From: Balanoglossus misakiensis
Lineage: Eukaryota; Hemichordata
Direction of reading: 5' to 3'
NCBI GenBank assembly: GCA_040954595.2
Contig: CM082593.2
Coordinates: 8,060,001-8,124,000, forward strand
DNA: 64,000 nucleotides
The notes beneath the pieces were generated by a model. That model was not told the origin of the DNA and searched no databases. It saw only the letters and a list, made by a program, of their open reading frames with translations. The position numbers were made by a program, and so were the translations under genes. Shown here piece after piece: positions 49,435-59,791 of the stretch. Within the stretch, counting starts at the first letter, position 1. The number at the start of each line of letters is the position of its first letter.

Positions 49435-49738
49435 AAAATGAATGAATGAATGAATGAATGAATGAATGAATGAATGAATGAATGAATGAATGAATGAATG
49501 AATGAACGAACGAACGAACGAATGAATGAATGAATGAATGAATGAATGAAAGAATTGATGGATGGATGGATGGATGGATGGATGGATGGATGGATGGATG
49601 GATGGATGGATGGATGGATGAATGAATGAATGAATGAATGAATGAATGAATGAATGAATGAATGAATGAATGAATGAATGAATGAATGAATGAATGAATG
49701 AATGAATGAATGAATGAATGAATGAATGAATGAATGAA
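49435..49738 (+). repeat. (AATG)n-(AACG)-(GATG)n-(AATG)n array, about 300 bp
   Basis: Tetranucleotide array with an AACG variant block near 49505 and a roughly 16-unit GATG block at about 49558-49619 between two AATG blocks. It follows the A-rich tail of the putative SINE. Confidence 0.95.
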
Positions 49739-52700
49739 ATTAAGAAAGAAATGGGTTACGTAAAAACAAACGTTAGATAATAAATTAGTAACACATTGAT
49801 CATTTTTGACGATCGCTTCTGGATATTTCGGAGTTGTATAATTGTTATGTTCACAGTACTCTCATTAACTTGTTGCGAGTCAGAGGTTAAAGCTAAGTGT
49901 TTGATTCAAACGAATGTAAATCAACTAAAATGAGCACGTGGATCTTTTTATGAGAGTCAAACAAGACTACACTTCCAGATGGGGGAATTATGTCGTATAA
50001 TTGTGAAAATCTGTGTATGTAATTTACGATAAATAAAGTTTTGGAATTTTTGAAATCAATGAAAATGCAAAGTTTTCTCGATTTCTGCGCACGAGAAAGA
50101 ATATAGGCACATGTACGTGTACGTGTATATATAAATCGAACAGATGCCGGTTTTCCTGACATTGACTAGTGACGTCACATATACAATAATGCAAACAGTG
50201 AGGTGTTTTAATGAAGGACACGGTACAACAAGACTAGCGTTGTCGTACGTGTTGTAGGGCTTTTGAACATGCTCAAAATTTCGTGTCGTACATGATCGTG
50301 TCTCGGTCACATCGATCGTAATTGCACTGTATGTGGCAACATTGCTGAGCATGTGTGCTAGTTCGGGATGCAAATATCGGTTCTGATCGTGTCGTGGCTT
50401 CTCTTGCATGCGCGCAGATACGAAGGAACTGTCAACTACAAATGCGAGCGAAAACACGCTCATTACTTGTTGCCAGGTAACGTCGCGCTGGGCGTACTCC
50501 TACATTGCCGATACACATGCAAATGCCTCTTCTTTTGTATTTAAGGTGTCACCGTCTCCGACAAATCTTTGAAAAGATCTAAGCCAGTTTTCCAGATGAA
50601 AATTCCACTGGGAAATGTTTGTTGGGTATCTTACAGCAGTAGTTGTCAGTGTGCGACGATTTATTCCGTGGTAGGAAAATTGCCTAGAGAGGCAGTGTGC
50701 ACATATCGTCAGTAAGAAGGTGAAACATCGTGATCAGTCAAAAGCATAAACATACGCCGATGTTTGCCTGCAGTAAGAGCCCAACAATACACATAGGTAC
50801 TTTACCTGGAGTACTAGAGATGACATTTCAGTAATAAGAACTTCTAAAAACACGCAAACCACGATATAAGAAAAGACCTGGGGTTCTTTTAATTTGTCAT
50901 GCGAAAAGATTGGACCAATACGCCATCGGCCAGACAAGCATTTTTGCAGGAAGGGATTTTTTTTCATCAGAAGCCGATTGCAATTCAGTGGTTCTTCTTT
51001 ATTCTAACAGAGCTTATATGTCAACATTTTGACGCATCAGATTGAATGTTATGCAATGTGTTTCACGTGACATGCATACTTCATACAAAAAAACATGCTG
51101 GATATATATCTCGGGCAACTGCTACTTTCATTGTTCATAGGGCAACGAATGGTTTATTTCTTACGTGTAAAATTGTGGAGAGTGTATATTTTCAAACTAT
51201 CGGACAAGCAAACGAAACCGAGTTCAACAACATTCCTCACAAAAGACGGCACCAAGAAAAAATTAACTCTTAGTCCAGACTCAGTACATCTCAATTTATG
51301 TTCTCAAAGAGATTGGACCTGTGAACAGGTATACTGTGTAGACCGTTGTCAATAACTACAAACTTGTAGATTTAACGAACGTTTTAATCAGTGACATTTC
51401 TGGAATTTCTGCATCTATTCTGAAGTAACATATGAGAGATACAAATCTGACAGACAGCTGACTGAGATATTTAGATGCGCATGCATATATTACACGTGCT
51501 TTAAGATACCTTTCTTCAAGATATATTCACTTGGCTTTTAATACCTAATATTTTCTGCACAAGAAGTTGAAATGTTTGCCCTATACGTGCTTTTTCTCAT
51601 GGCTTTTCCACTGCAAGTGTCAATTCCCTCATTTCCTGCGCCCACTTACAATCTTTACGTCTACATGATCTCTCACGGGTGAAGTCATTGTGCAGCCATA
51701 CTGCATCACTAGGTTTCTATAATTATACTGTGACAATGATGGTAGCCCAACCATATTTGATACAAATTATGAGCAATTAACGGCTCATAGTCGTTGTCAG
51801 AGCTCAGTTCAATGCAGAATGTTGCCACTCTACTGGGTTTCAGGGTATCTGTCATTTGCTAAGGAAATAAACCGTGCTTCTTCATTAAAATAGTCGGAAA
51901 GTACAAGTTTGCAGATTAGCGTTGCTGTGGATTCGAAAGTGAGTAAGTGACAACTCGAACTAATCTGTCTCGGGTGGATGTAGGCAATCCTGCAAATATT
52001 TTTGAACACGAAGTGACCTATTCAAGTGACAATCAAGTGTGACATCCAGGTTTTTTCGCATTGCTAACCAACTGTACATCAGAATTCTCGTCTCGAATAG
52101 TAGTCGGGAGTACGTACTTTTGGAGATGATCTTTGAGATATGACCACCATCACTTCAGCAATACGAACTATGAGTGAAGTCCACGGGAAGGACAGGAATA
52201 TCGGCGAAACTGGCGCACAAAACTTCCTTGTAAAAACGAGAAGATTCGCCACACGCAGGTAGACAGGATACACACAGCAAACCGAAATAAATGACAAAAT
52301 GGTCCCAAAATTGGTGAATAGGAATAATAGTTTACGGAGCGAGAGACGATGTACACTGACTCGACTCTGACATCCTCAGGGCGGTTTTTTTTTTACATCA
52401 TTTGGGTCAACGATTTTTGTTTAGGAGAGGCGTCATAAGAGCTGTCTTGACAGTAGGGTTGAGGCAGAACTGATAGATTCGTTGATATTAATCAATTATT
52501 TATGATCAGATTATGGGTACCAATAAAATGCTTGTAGGAAACGAATCTGTCAATGTTCGTGAAATCATAATGATGATGATGATGATGATGATGATTAAAC
52601 TTTGAATACATTGGACGAAGATAACTCGGCGTTGTTCAGAATAAATACCACAATTACAACCACTGATCAGTTCATACAGACATGCAGTCTCAGTTTCCGG

Positions 52701-54600
52701 GAAATTCAAGCATGTACGTTAACTTATTTCTTGTCTGCGTTGGAAATTGAAGGACAGGGGGTCGATTGAACACATCTTATTTTGTATTAGGACATTTGGT
52801 GTAAAAGCTACGATTTTTCGGAAGGGCTATCTCATGCTTGTCGTACCGTGTGATAATTATTTCTAAATTTGAGACTTCCTTTTGATCGGACTGTCACCAA
52901 GGTCGCATGGCCCATTTTGCAAGGTCGGCATGGCAACGACGGATGAAGAGTACTGTTGCTCATTATGGAACCGCGCACCTCAACAACATGAAGATTTGAA
53001 ACACATGGTCACAGAATTATGAGTCAAAAGGTTAAAACCGTACAAAGTAGCCCAAAACAAGAAAAGGTCTTTCGGATTCAAGAAAAAAAAACACATTTTA
53101 CTGAGAATGTTAATCCAAAAGTGAAATTATCAAACAACTAGAAAATGTGTAAAGTGTACATCCTATCTTGTATAAACGTCAGAGTGAAGGCTTAAATAAT
53201 TTGCCGAAGTGTTCCACATGACAATTTTCAAAATGTAAGAAAGCATCATTTTCGCTTTTACTGGGCGAGACATATATACTGCCAGATACTGATTGTCTGA
53301 TTTCGTATATATTAGAACGTATGGCTTTCGTTTGATCATTTACGAAGAACAAGTATTGATTAAATTAGTGTTTAGCCTACTTGCCGAAATAAGACATATG
53401 ACATCAAAACAATTCCGTCACACGACTCCGAGGTTGGGGCTTGATGTGAACATGTTTTGATACAACTAGAAAAATTAGAACCGACGAAAAAGGCGAAAAA
53501 CTGATCATAACGTTCACCTTCATTTTATCTTGTTTGGTATAATCTTGAGTTATTTTTTACACACATTGCGAAGACCGAACGCAAAATATGTTATCTGCAA
53601 ACAACGTGTGTTACAATCAATAAGCTTAGATGACATCCAATCAACAGGCAAGTACCCAGTGTCATACTTTGTCGGAAACCTTGACAAATCAATCAATAAA
53701 AGCATGTCGGATTCCTTTGTCGATTAGTTTCGCTGTGTCAATCAAGAATGGGATTAACAGCAGTCGAGTAACATACAACCAACAAGCAGAAACGTTGTAG
53801 GCCCTACATGTAATTTGAAGGCACGTCCGCAATGATACAAACACCACTTTTTAATTTTCTCCAATTTGCTTCTTTCTGTGGAAAATTTTAGAGGCGTATA
53901 CGTAGTGTTGAAGAAAATGACTTCGTAGGCCTAAATAAGTCGATAATCCCATCTTGAACAACCCCATGATGAGCTCGTACGTGGACGAGCTCTTGGTCGA
54001 TTCTTTCCATTTTACGAAAATCAATTGACGATGATCATCCGTGTGATCATTTGCAATTTGAAATCTGTCAGATTGGTGCGTACGTGGTGTCATTTAGCGG
54101 GAGACAGTTGGGCTGAATCCTTTTCTATCAGTGCTCTATTTCCACTTTAAAATTTCGACTTATTGGGGCAATCGTTACGCTTATTTCCGACGGGCAGTGC
54201 TCGAACAGTGACAGTCATGGCTGCAGTTCAGTAACTCGAGGTTTTGCCTTGGTTTGTGTGTTAGACGGCAAAACCAATCGTGTTTTATCCGACTTTCAGC
54301 TGAAAAGTGGTCAAAATACTGAACCAAACTGAACCAGGCCTCGCATCACGCATGCGCTGTATAACCCGGAAGTAATACCAAAGGTCGTCCTGCAATTACC
54401 TGAACCGGGAAAGGCTGTTATTTTAAATTTTCTTGTTCCAGGGAAGCTAGCAACAGGTTGGTGCAAATTTATGAAACTAAAGAACATTTTCAGCAACACA
54501 ATGTAATTTTTTGTAGTGTGGATTTTATGGATCTCACTGAACACGTATAAAGACCCTCCTTGCGACGCCTGAGCAGTGCATTGCGTTGACCTGTGCAGTG
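49739..54600. other. Gene-free stretch
   Basis: No exon is recognised. A short (ATG)9 tract lies at 52568-52594. An open plus-strand segment at about 51174-51330 ends in a plausible donor (GAACAG|GTATAC), but the product is not recognised. Confidence 0.45.
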
Positions 54601-54628
54601 AGTAAGCATCTCTGCAATGCATGTTCGC

Positions 54629-54753
54629 TGCAATCACAGTCGGTTGGGAACTGTTATACACGGCGATTGCTCCGAGAGTCCTATAACCCCAGAGCCTGTG
54701 CCTATGACTATGCTATCGCCGTGTGTAACAATTCCCAAGCGACTGTGAGCGTC
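54629..54753. repeat. Imperfect inverted repeat, about 41 bp arms
   Basis: The reverse complement of 54629-54671 (GCAATCGCCGTGTATAACAG...) matches 54713-54753 (GCTATCGCCGTGTGTAACAA...) at about 33 of 41 positions, with a spacer of about 40 bp. One arm overlaps the end of the minus-strand open segment at 54708-54880. The arm translations are similar (VYNSSQPTV versus VCNNSQATV), so it may be an inverted duplication of coding sequence. Confidence 0.6.
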
Positions 54754-54880
54754 ACTAGTGATGCGAACAACATCGTCAACCCAGCAGCAGCACCTGCTAT
54801 GACCATTGCAGCCAGTTCGCTGTACCACTTGTTGCCAGACTGGGTACACGTGTACTCACAGGCTAGGCATTCGTAGTGTA
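54708..54880 (-). CDS. Candidate terminal exon: Cys-rich juxtamembrane stretch plus TM helix
   Basis: It follows an acceptor-like CCCAACAACACAG (AG at 54881-54882) and runs 56 codons to a TAG. The product starts HYECLACEYTCTQSGNKW (four cysteines), then has a hydrophobic run of about 30 residues (AAMVIAGAAAGLTMLFASLV...), then a short tail. This is the layout of the last exon of a single-pass type I membrane protein. Local GC is higher than in the flanks, which supports coding. The link to the upstream exons is inferred from strand and spacing only. A plus-strand reading of the same DNA is also open but less protein-like. Confidence 0.35.
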
Positions 54881-54904
54881 CTGTGTTGTTGGGATAGTAC
54901 ACAG

Positions 54905-54966
54905 TGTTTCATTCAGGATGCCATCAACAGGGGGGATATGTCCCCCTTTGCAAGAATATTGGGGGA
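54905..54966 (+). repeat. Dispersed repeat L, copy 1 (G-run/C-run)
   Basis: The segment runs from 'tgtttcattcaggatgccat' through 'caacaggggggatatgtccc' to 'gcaagaatattgggggaggg'. It matches 56471-56535, and further G/C-run variants follow to about 55100. The opposed G and C runs can pair. Confidence 0.65.
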
Positions 54967-55256
54967 GGGGATTCCACTCTGGCAAGGGGGACTCACTGTA
55001 GTATCGCCAACATGTGAATCACGTTTTAAGGGGCACTGTTCCCCCCTTGACAAATTGCTAGGGGGTGTCAGCATGTCAACAAGGGGTGAATCCCCTTATC
55101 CCTCTGTCTGGATGAAACATTGAGTACATTCTTATTTAATATGTGGAGTGTATTTATGACTTGCGTATTCAATAAAGAATCATGGTACGTGATAGTACTG
55201 TACATGTTGTCTGTGCAGGGGTGGTCTGACAGAAGCAACATTGCTTCTGAACCAAC

Positions 55257-55355
55257 TTGCACTCTTGTCAACTTTCCTTGGATAGTCCAAAGCACTGCCC
55301 CACAGGTTTGGATCCCACTCTCTGATGATTTATCAATAGCAAGATGTGTATCAAA
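55257..55355 (-). CDS. Candidate internal exon (unidentified minus-strand gene)
   Basis: The acceptor is AAAACTGATTTAG (exon from 55355), then 33 codons starting FDTHLAIDKSSESG and including CGAVLWTIQGKL, to a weak donor CAA|GTTGGT. The frame stays open well beyond this donor (VGSEAMLLLSDHPCTDN), so the real end may be lower. An exon-like segment also reads on the plus strand here (GTGCAG acceptor, CCACAG|GTTTGG donor), so the strand is not certain. Confidence 0.28.
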
Positions 55356-55393
55356 CTAAATCAGTTTTGATTTGAAATCTAGACGAATTTTGG

Positions 55394-55580
55394 CTAAAAC
55401 CTGCACGGATGTACATGTAACGGGTGCTTTTTCTGTATCGTTCCCTGGAGACATGAGTCATCGTACAGCTTGCAGCATCTGTCAACTCCCCACAACTTGT
55501 GGAATCTGTCAACTATTTTCTTTTCTGAAAGCAATTGTCTGATTTCTTTGACATGTAGTACGTAGGTTCCTAGGGGTGAT
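55394..55580 (-). CDS. Candidate internal exon (unidentified minus-strand gene)
   Basis: After an acceptor-like CAACCTTTACTCAG, an open segment reads ...SPLGTYVLHVKEIRQLL and then KLWGVDRCCKLYDDSCLQ, with balanced, protein-like composition and three cysteines. It ends at TAG 55394-55396. The real donor is not clear (CACCC|GTTACA is one option). It lies in series with the other minus-strand segments, but the phase link to the 56.2 kb exon is missing, so an exon may be unseen. Confidence 0.3.
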
Positions 55581-55850
55581 CTGAGTAAAGGTTGTTCAAG
55601 TTGTGGTGAAAATATTTTGTCTTCACACACTTTTTAAACAGCACGACGACTACTGTACTATAGGTTATTTTACAGTTGCCTTTTTTTAGTCAAAAGTCGG
55701 AGTACATGATTTTCCAACCCAGTAAATAAGTACGACAACTTTTGCACACAAAAAAATGATATATCTGAGCGTAGGTGCTGGTGAAACTACGATCAGTATG
55801 GCTGTATTGACAATGGTGAGTGGACATGGAAACCTTTAGGAATCATGTCA

Positions 55851-56105
55851 AGGCCAAATAAAAACTATGCGCTGTTCCGATTATCCGACCTACCCTAATT
55901 TTAGTCAATTGACCCTAAACTTTTTAGAGCTTCGTAAACCAGAAGTAGAAATAACGATGGCTAATGTACAAAATTTATGAAAATTGCGAGTATCAGGCAA
56001 GAACTATGATATCATTCTTCTACACTACGCCGGCCAAAGATATAAAAATTCCCTACCTACCCTATTTTTGAAAACATGTATAAACCAGAACATTTTATTT
56101 GGCCT
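55851..56105. mobile_element. MITE with AGGCCAAATAAAA ends
   Basis: The ends are inverted: AGGCCAAATAAAA at 55851 and TTTTATTTGGCCT ending at 56105. The body carries 'ccgacctaccctaatttta' and its partner 'cctacctaccctatttttga'. On both strands the ends contain AATAAA, so the element brings ready-made polyadenylation signals. On the minus strand one lies about 30-40 bases past the 56.13 kb stop codon. Confidence 0.75.
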
Positions 56106-56162
56106 AAGCTAGTGAGTCTGCTGTAATTAATTTCAAGAACTAGAAATTGAAAATCTGCTCAC

Positions 56163-56385
56163 TCTTGTTGAAATATTGCCCCTGTTGGTCTCAATTATCA
56201 ACTTGGAACTTCCAGTGAGTCGATAACTGACATGATTTCCCAGCTGACTTGCCATATGTTGGGTGAGAGATTTGTCAAATTTGTAAATCAAAGCTGGCCT
56301 TAGGTGTGAGTTGTACTTGCTGCCAATATATCCAGCAACGTTTGCAGTTAATTTCGCTGTAGCTTGCAGAGTTTGCTGATCTCTC
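56163..56385 (-). CDS. Candidate internal exon (unidentified minus-strand gene)
   Basis: The acceptor TTCTTTCCTTATAG lies just above 56385. A second AG ten bases on (GAGATCAG, exon from 56375) gives a 213-nt exon that is phase 0 at both ends. The frame reads QQTLQATAKLTANVAGYIG, then KFDKSLTQHMASQLGN, then GSSKLIIETNRGNISTR. It ends at AAGA|GTGAGC, a good donor. If unspliced it reaches a TGA at 56133, and the MITE's AATAAA follows, so an alternative terminal exon is possible. No family is recognised. Confidence 0.45.
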
Positions 56386-56470
56386 CTATAAGGAAAGAAC
56401 AAATACACTGAAAAATCTGCTGCCACAATCGCAATTACTTAGAGTGCAACATTTCTCAGTTTCACTTTCA

Positions 56471-56568
56471 GTGTTTCATCCAAGATGGCATCAACAAGGG
56501 GGGGGGGGGATATTTCCCTCTTTGCCAGAATATTTTCTTTTTTTTGGGGGGGGGGGGGGATCCGGACC
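56471..56568 (+). repeat. Dispersed repeat L, copy 2, with T8-G13 run
   Basis: The segment 'tgtttcatccaagatggcat' to 'ccctctttgccagaatatt' matches 54905-54966. It is followed by a T-run and a long G-run. Runs this long are prone to sequencing error. Confidence 0.65.
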
Positions 56569-57071
56569 GCAGCTTTTCGGCCGAAAATTGATTTTATCGA
56601 AGCAAAATCCTTTCCTTGTCTCCTTCTACCTCCTAACCGACTCCAAATACGACGCGATCAACTCCTAATGGAGGTGGAGGCCGTGTAACTGTAACACTGC
56701 GAAAACAAACAGACCTGTAGGCCTAAGCATAGCTACTCCATGCATGGCCATGGTTGAAACGACCCCGAAGTCCTCCATGTATTTTGTCTATTGTCTGTCA
56801 TAACGTATTTAAAATTAAACTGTGGTCAACATTTTGTACGATGGCACGCTGGATGAGCTTTCCTCGCAAAAGTGAACACTTCCGGTTAGCGCGATTTCAT
56901 TTGAGGAATGCAAATCTCGAACAAACCATAACAGTTGAGGAAATCAACGAACAAATGCAAAAAACTTTGACCCTAATTTGATATACAACATTTAATTGGT
57001 CAATCCTACTATTCCACCCTGAGTGAGACATTACTCTGGTAATAATTACATGTCCAATATTGTAGTTCTAC

Positions 57072-57163
57072 CACGCCAGTCAACCAATCCATGACATCAT
57101 CACATGTGTCTGATGGGTCAGATGCAACAACATTGCATAATAAGCAGGACAATGTTGTACCAC
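57072..57163 (-). CDS. Candidate internal exon (unidentified minus-strand gene)
   Basis: The acceptor AACACTTTTTATAG ends just above 57163. The exon enters in phase 1, exactly complementing the phase-1 exit of the 58.1 kb exon (G|GT makes Gly). It reads GTTLSCLLCNVVASDP and then DTCDDVMDWLTG, Cys-rich and protein-like. The donor is uncertain: GTG|GTAGAA (57072, phase 0) is chosen, and ACAT|GTAATT (57050) is the alternative. The frame stays open to 57012. Confidence 0.45.
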
Positions 57164-57180
57164 CTATAAAAAGTGTTGCC

Positions 57181-57470
57181 AAATTCTTGAAGAATTACAT
57201 AGTCGCACAACAATACAATGTACGGTCACAGTGTCAGTGGTGTTGAGATTTCAGCTCAGTTGAAAATGAAAGTGCATTTTTCTGTCTATTGTGTGTCAGG
57301 AAATGTAATTCTTGAAGAATTACGTAATTTCACAACTGCTGGTGGCCAAAGTACTTAATGAAGACTACAATGCAATGTTCTGTCACAGTGTCAGTGGTGT
57401 TGAGATTTCAGAAAGTGCATATTTTGCCAGGAATGACCAATTTCTGTCTATTCTGTACCAGGAGACATAA
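57181..57470. repeat. Diverged tandem duplication, about 130 bp unit
   Basis: The blocks 'attcttgaagaattac', 'gtcacagtgtcagtggtgtt', 'gagatttcag' and 'tttctgtctatt' recur in the same order in two units (57181-57306 and 57307-57470). It lies in the intron between two candidate exons. Confidence 0.75.
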
Positions 57471-57956
57471 AAGTAGAGAACCTTGCAGTCATAAGACGAA
57501 AGACGTGTCAAGGTAGAAACGTGCCAATCTAGCTGAGTCATAAATGCTGAACAAGAGAACATGGTGATAAAATTTCAATTTACGTTTCTGTTCTGCCTGT
57601 TACTTAGCGATTGCTGAGCAACCATTTCAGATTTCCCGACATTGTTGAATTTGAGAAAGTGACACAGACTGAGAAGCATTGGCAGGGACACAGATAGCCA
57701 GTGACTGATTTTTGTGTTTAGACCTGCAAAATGTTTGGTGGTCAAGAAAGACCTCGAATAAAATTTGTTTATCACAAAAAGGATTGGTAGTTTAATGCAA
57801 ATGTATACATGTAGTTTGATGAATACCTCACAGTGAAAATAGAATTGTCGTAACGGTAAATGACGTCTACAGTCATGGTTTACAGTTTTGACTTGCGTCA
57901 CCTTTCATGGCTAGCAAGGAAACATCATGTTTATTGAATATTCAGTAAGGAGCTTT

Positions 57957-58100
57957 GTATGCGTCGCCAAGAGATGAAAAACTGATGCAAATGCAAGTAA
58001 TATGGCTTAATGGTGAGGATTTTAGAGGCTAGGGAATATATTTGAAGTATTTTACTGTGGAAAAGAATATGTGGAATTTGGCAGCTATAGGGGCTTTAAC
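57957..58100. mobile_element. MITE family C, copy 3 (one end only), abutting a splice donor
   Basis: The segment matches the right-hand 145 bp of 16037-16345 and ends in GGCAGCTATAGGGGCTTTAA. The opposite half is missing. Its terminus falls within the minus-strand splice donor of the 58.1 kb exon (G|GTGAGTTAAAGCC). Confidence 0.8.
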
Positions 58101-58104
58101 TCAC

Positions 58105-58294
58105 CAACTACAAGTGTACCAGTAGTATGGTACACTAGTTTATGTTCATTTAGGTGTCGTATACCGCCAGGCAAAATGCTCATTTTAGAAACATCTGATA
58201 TTCCACCATGATATCCTTCAGTATTTTCATCTAGTGGGGGAACCAGCGGGGAGTAGGTCTCTGTCAATGACTTCTCGTATTCAAAAATGTCAAG
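58105..58294 (-). CDS. Candidate internal exon, best supported (unidentified minus-strand gene)
   Basis: The acceptor TTATTTTAAGTGCAG and a consensus donor TTG|GTGAGT bound 190 nt, open in phase 0 and leaving in phase 1. The product reads LDIFEYEKSLTETYSPLVPP, then SDVSKMSILPGGIRHL, then HKLVYHTTGTLVV. It is free of simple repeats and has ordinary protein composition. Phase 0 at the start agrees with the 58.8 kb exon, and phase 1 at the end agrees with the 57.1 kb exon. The donor GT is four bases from a MITE end. I do not recognise the family. Confidence 0.55.
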
Positions 58295-58372
58295 CTGCAC
58301 TTAAAATAATGATTTTGCTTCAGGATATTTGATGTAGAATGAAGTGTTTGACAAGGTGACTCACTCTTTGCA

Positions 58373-58559
58373 TACTGTAAAACAGGAAATTTTCGTGAAC
58401 TACATGAGAGCTCACAAAACGCGAAAATAAAAAAAGTCGCATAAAAATGTTCTTCGGAGATAACGATGCAGTGAAATACGAGAACGTGAAACCGCATAAA
58501 ACTTGCCTCTGTTGATATCGCGAAAATTTCCTGTCGCGAAAATTTCCTGCTTTTCAGTA
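58373..58559. mobile_element. MITE family E, copy 1
   Basis: It begins TACTGTAAAACAGGAAATTTTCG and ends in the inverted partner CGCGAAAATTTCCTGCTTTTCAGTA. The interior has 'aatacgagaacg' and 'gatatcgcgaaaatttcctg'. The terminal repeat is about 25 bp and the 5'-TA ends suggest a Tc1/mariner-type TA target. Confidence 0.85.
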
Positions 58560-58798
58560 TTATTTGGGCTGTTGAAGGGGCCATATTGGCAAATTTGCAT
58601 AACAGTAGAACAAGCTGTTTAAAAATCTTGTGTAAATAAAGCTATTTTCCAGCACATTGGATGTTTGCAGCATTTTTCCATCTTTGACAGATATCAAATA
58701 ATGTACATCCTGACAGTAGCAATATGACATCACAATTTATTCATTTTATAAGTAATAAATGATTTCAAAATGAGTTTTAAGTTTGTTAATAAACTTAC

Positions 58799-58824
58799 AA
58801 TTCCTACATTTTTGTAGAGCCAGC
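58799..58824 (-). CDS. Candidate micro-exon (unidentified minus-strand gene)
   Basis: AATGTCCTCAG (AG just above 58824) precedes 26 nt (GC then codons WLYKNVGI) ended by a consensus donor ATT|GTAAGT. It enters in phase 1 and leaves in phase 0, exactly bridging the phase-1 exit of the 59.5 kb exon and the phase-0 entry of the 58.1 kb exon. A larger form starting at 58857 (acceptor CATTTTTGCAG) has an in-frame ATG at 58834 (MSSGWLYKNVGI) and could instead be a first coding exon. Confidence 0.4.
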
Positions 58825-59479
58825 CTGAGGACATTAATGCAGAATGCAATTAATATTCTGCAAAAATGATATACCTCTTAATGGTATTTAAATGTAGTAA
58901 CATATGTAAAATGTCAAAATTTGTCATTACAATTTATCATTCTTTACAATGTCTCTTCAATCAAAAATGCTTTTAGTCATTTCTGACAACCTTATGACTG
59001 TGATGTTACAGACAGTTCAAAAATGTCCACTGTTCTGCAATGCTATTATTTTGGTTTATTTTAAAGCAATATTGGATGTCTTCTTATAATGTAATAATTA
59101 TATATCTAAATTATGTAAATGATATGAAAAATAGCCCTTGTCAAATAATCTGACATTGACACTTTGGGCTGATCAAAGATCCTCCAGTTGACAGGGACTG
59201 TGGTCTGATGAAAGTTTCAGTGCCATACATTCAAAATCTAATCTAAACTCGAAAAAATTGTTAGCGTAGAAGACTCTTTTCTTGTTGTATAGCCCATTCA
59301 TAATGAATATAGAATTTTTTTCCTTTTCTATTATATGTACTGATAAAGAAATCAGTGTTGAAAATAATTGTCCAAAAATAATTCACTATCCAGATGATAC
59401 AACTTCAGCTAATAGCTTTTCCTGAATAACCAAAGCCAAACTTCACATTCATGTATATGTAAAAATAAACTGTTCTAAC

Positions 59480-59627
59480 CTTTCCCATTCAGAACTTTTC
59501 TAATAAATGGAGTATTTCTGAAATTGGTTGCTTTTAGGCCAAAATTGCCATGTACAATGTAAACTACAGTGTCTGTTGAAATTGCCAAAAATTGTTTTTT
59601 TTCCATTAAAAGCACTTTAGGATGAAC
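59480..59627 (-). CDS. Candidate internal exon (unidentified minus-strand gene)
   Basis: The acceptor-like AAAATTAAAG (AG just above 59627, a weak polypyrimidine tract) is followed by 49 codons starting VHPKVLLMEKKQFLAIS and including DTVVYIVHGNFG. The donor GGGAAAG|GTTAGA gives phase 1. The frame is open further upstream and has an in-frame ATG at 59663 (MQNIKQ), an alternative start. The alternating hydrophobic pattern is beta-strand-like. The exon sits only 40 bp from the erlin exon on the other strand. Confidence 0.4.
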
Positions 59628-59667
59628 CTTTAATTTTACGATTGTTTGTTTTATATTCTGCATACAG

Positions 59668-59678
59668 GTTGAATAGAG
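59668..59678 (+). promoter_or_regulatory. 5' UTR part of the erlin exon and its acceptor
   Basis: TTTTATATTCTGCATACAG is a good 3' splice site (AG at 59666-59667), leaving 11 bases of leader before ATG. This implies an upstream non-coding exon, as in vertebrate erlin genes. That exon was not located. Confidence 0.5.
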
Positions 59679-59763
59679 ATGGCAAATGCTTTGGTTGCAT
59701 TGGCAATTGGTGTTGCTTTCACAGCATTCTCTTTGAACTTCTCTGTTCACAAAATTGAAGAAG
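59679..59763 (+). CDS. ERLIN: Erlin (ER lipid-raft SPFH-domain protein), first coding exon
   Basis: The exon encodes 28 residues plus one base: MANALVALAIGVAFTAFSL, then NFSVHKIEE(G). It has the N-terminal membrane anchor followed directly by the HKIEEG motif that opens the SPFH domain of ERLIN1/ERLIN2. The ATG has G at -3 and G at +4. The exon ends GAAG|GTAGGT, a strong phase-1 donor. Erlins are ER membrane proteins that form large ring complexes, bind the ubiquitin ligase RNF170 to target activated IP3 receptors for degradation, and restrain SREBP. The next exon (expected to continue H-hydrophobic-x-V-Y-Y-R) is not in the remaining 4.2 kb, so the gene runs off the window. Vertebrate paralogue names do not apply one-to-one. 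Confidence 0.85.
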
Positions 59764-59791
59764 GTAGGTATTCAAGGTACTCTTGTTGATA

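Noticed and set aside
56836-56980. Plus-strand frame MARWMSFPRKSEHF... with an ETS-like CACTTCCGG, as a possible first exon
   Set aside because: The frame ends at TGA after 46 codons without a donor in a sensible phase; the ETS-like site alone is not enough to call a promoter.
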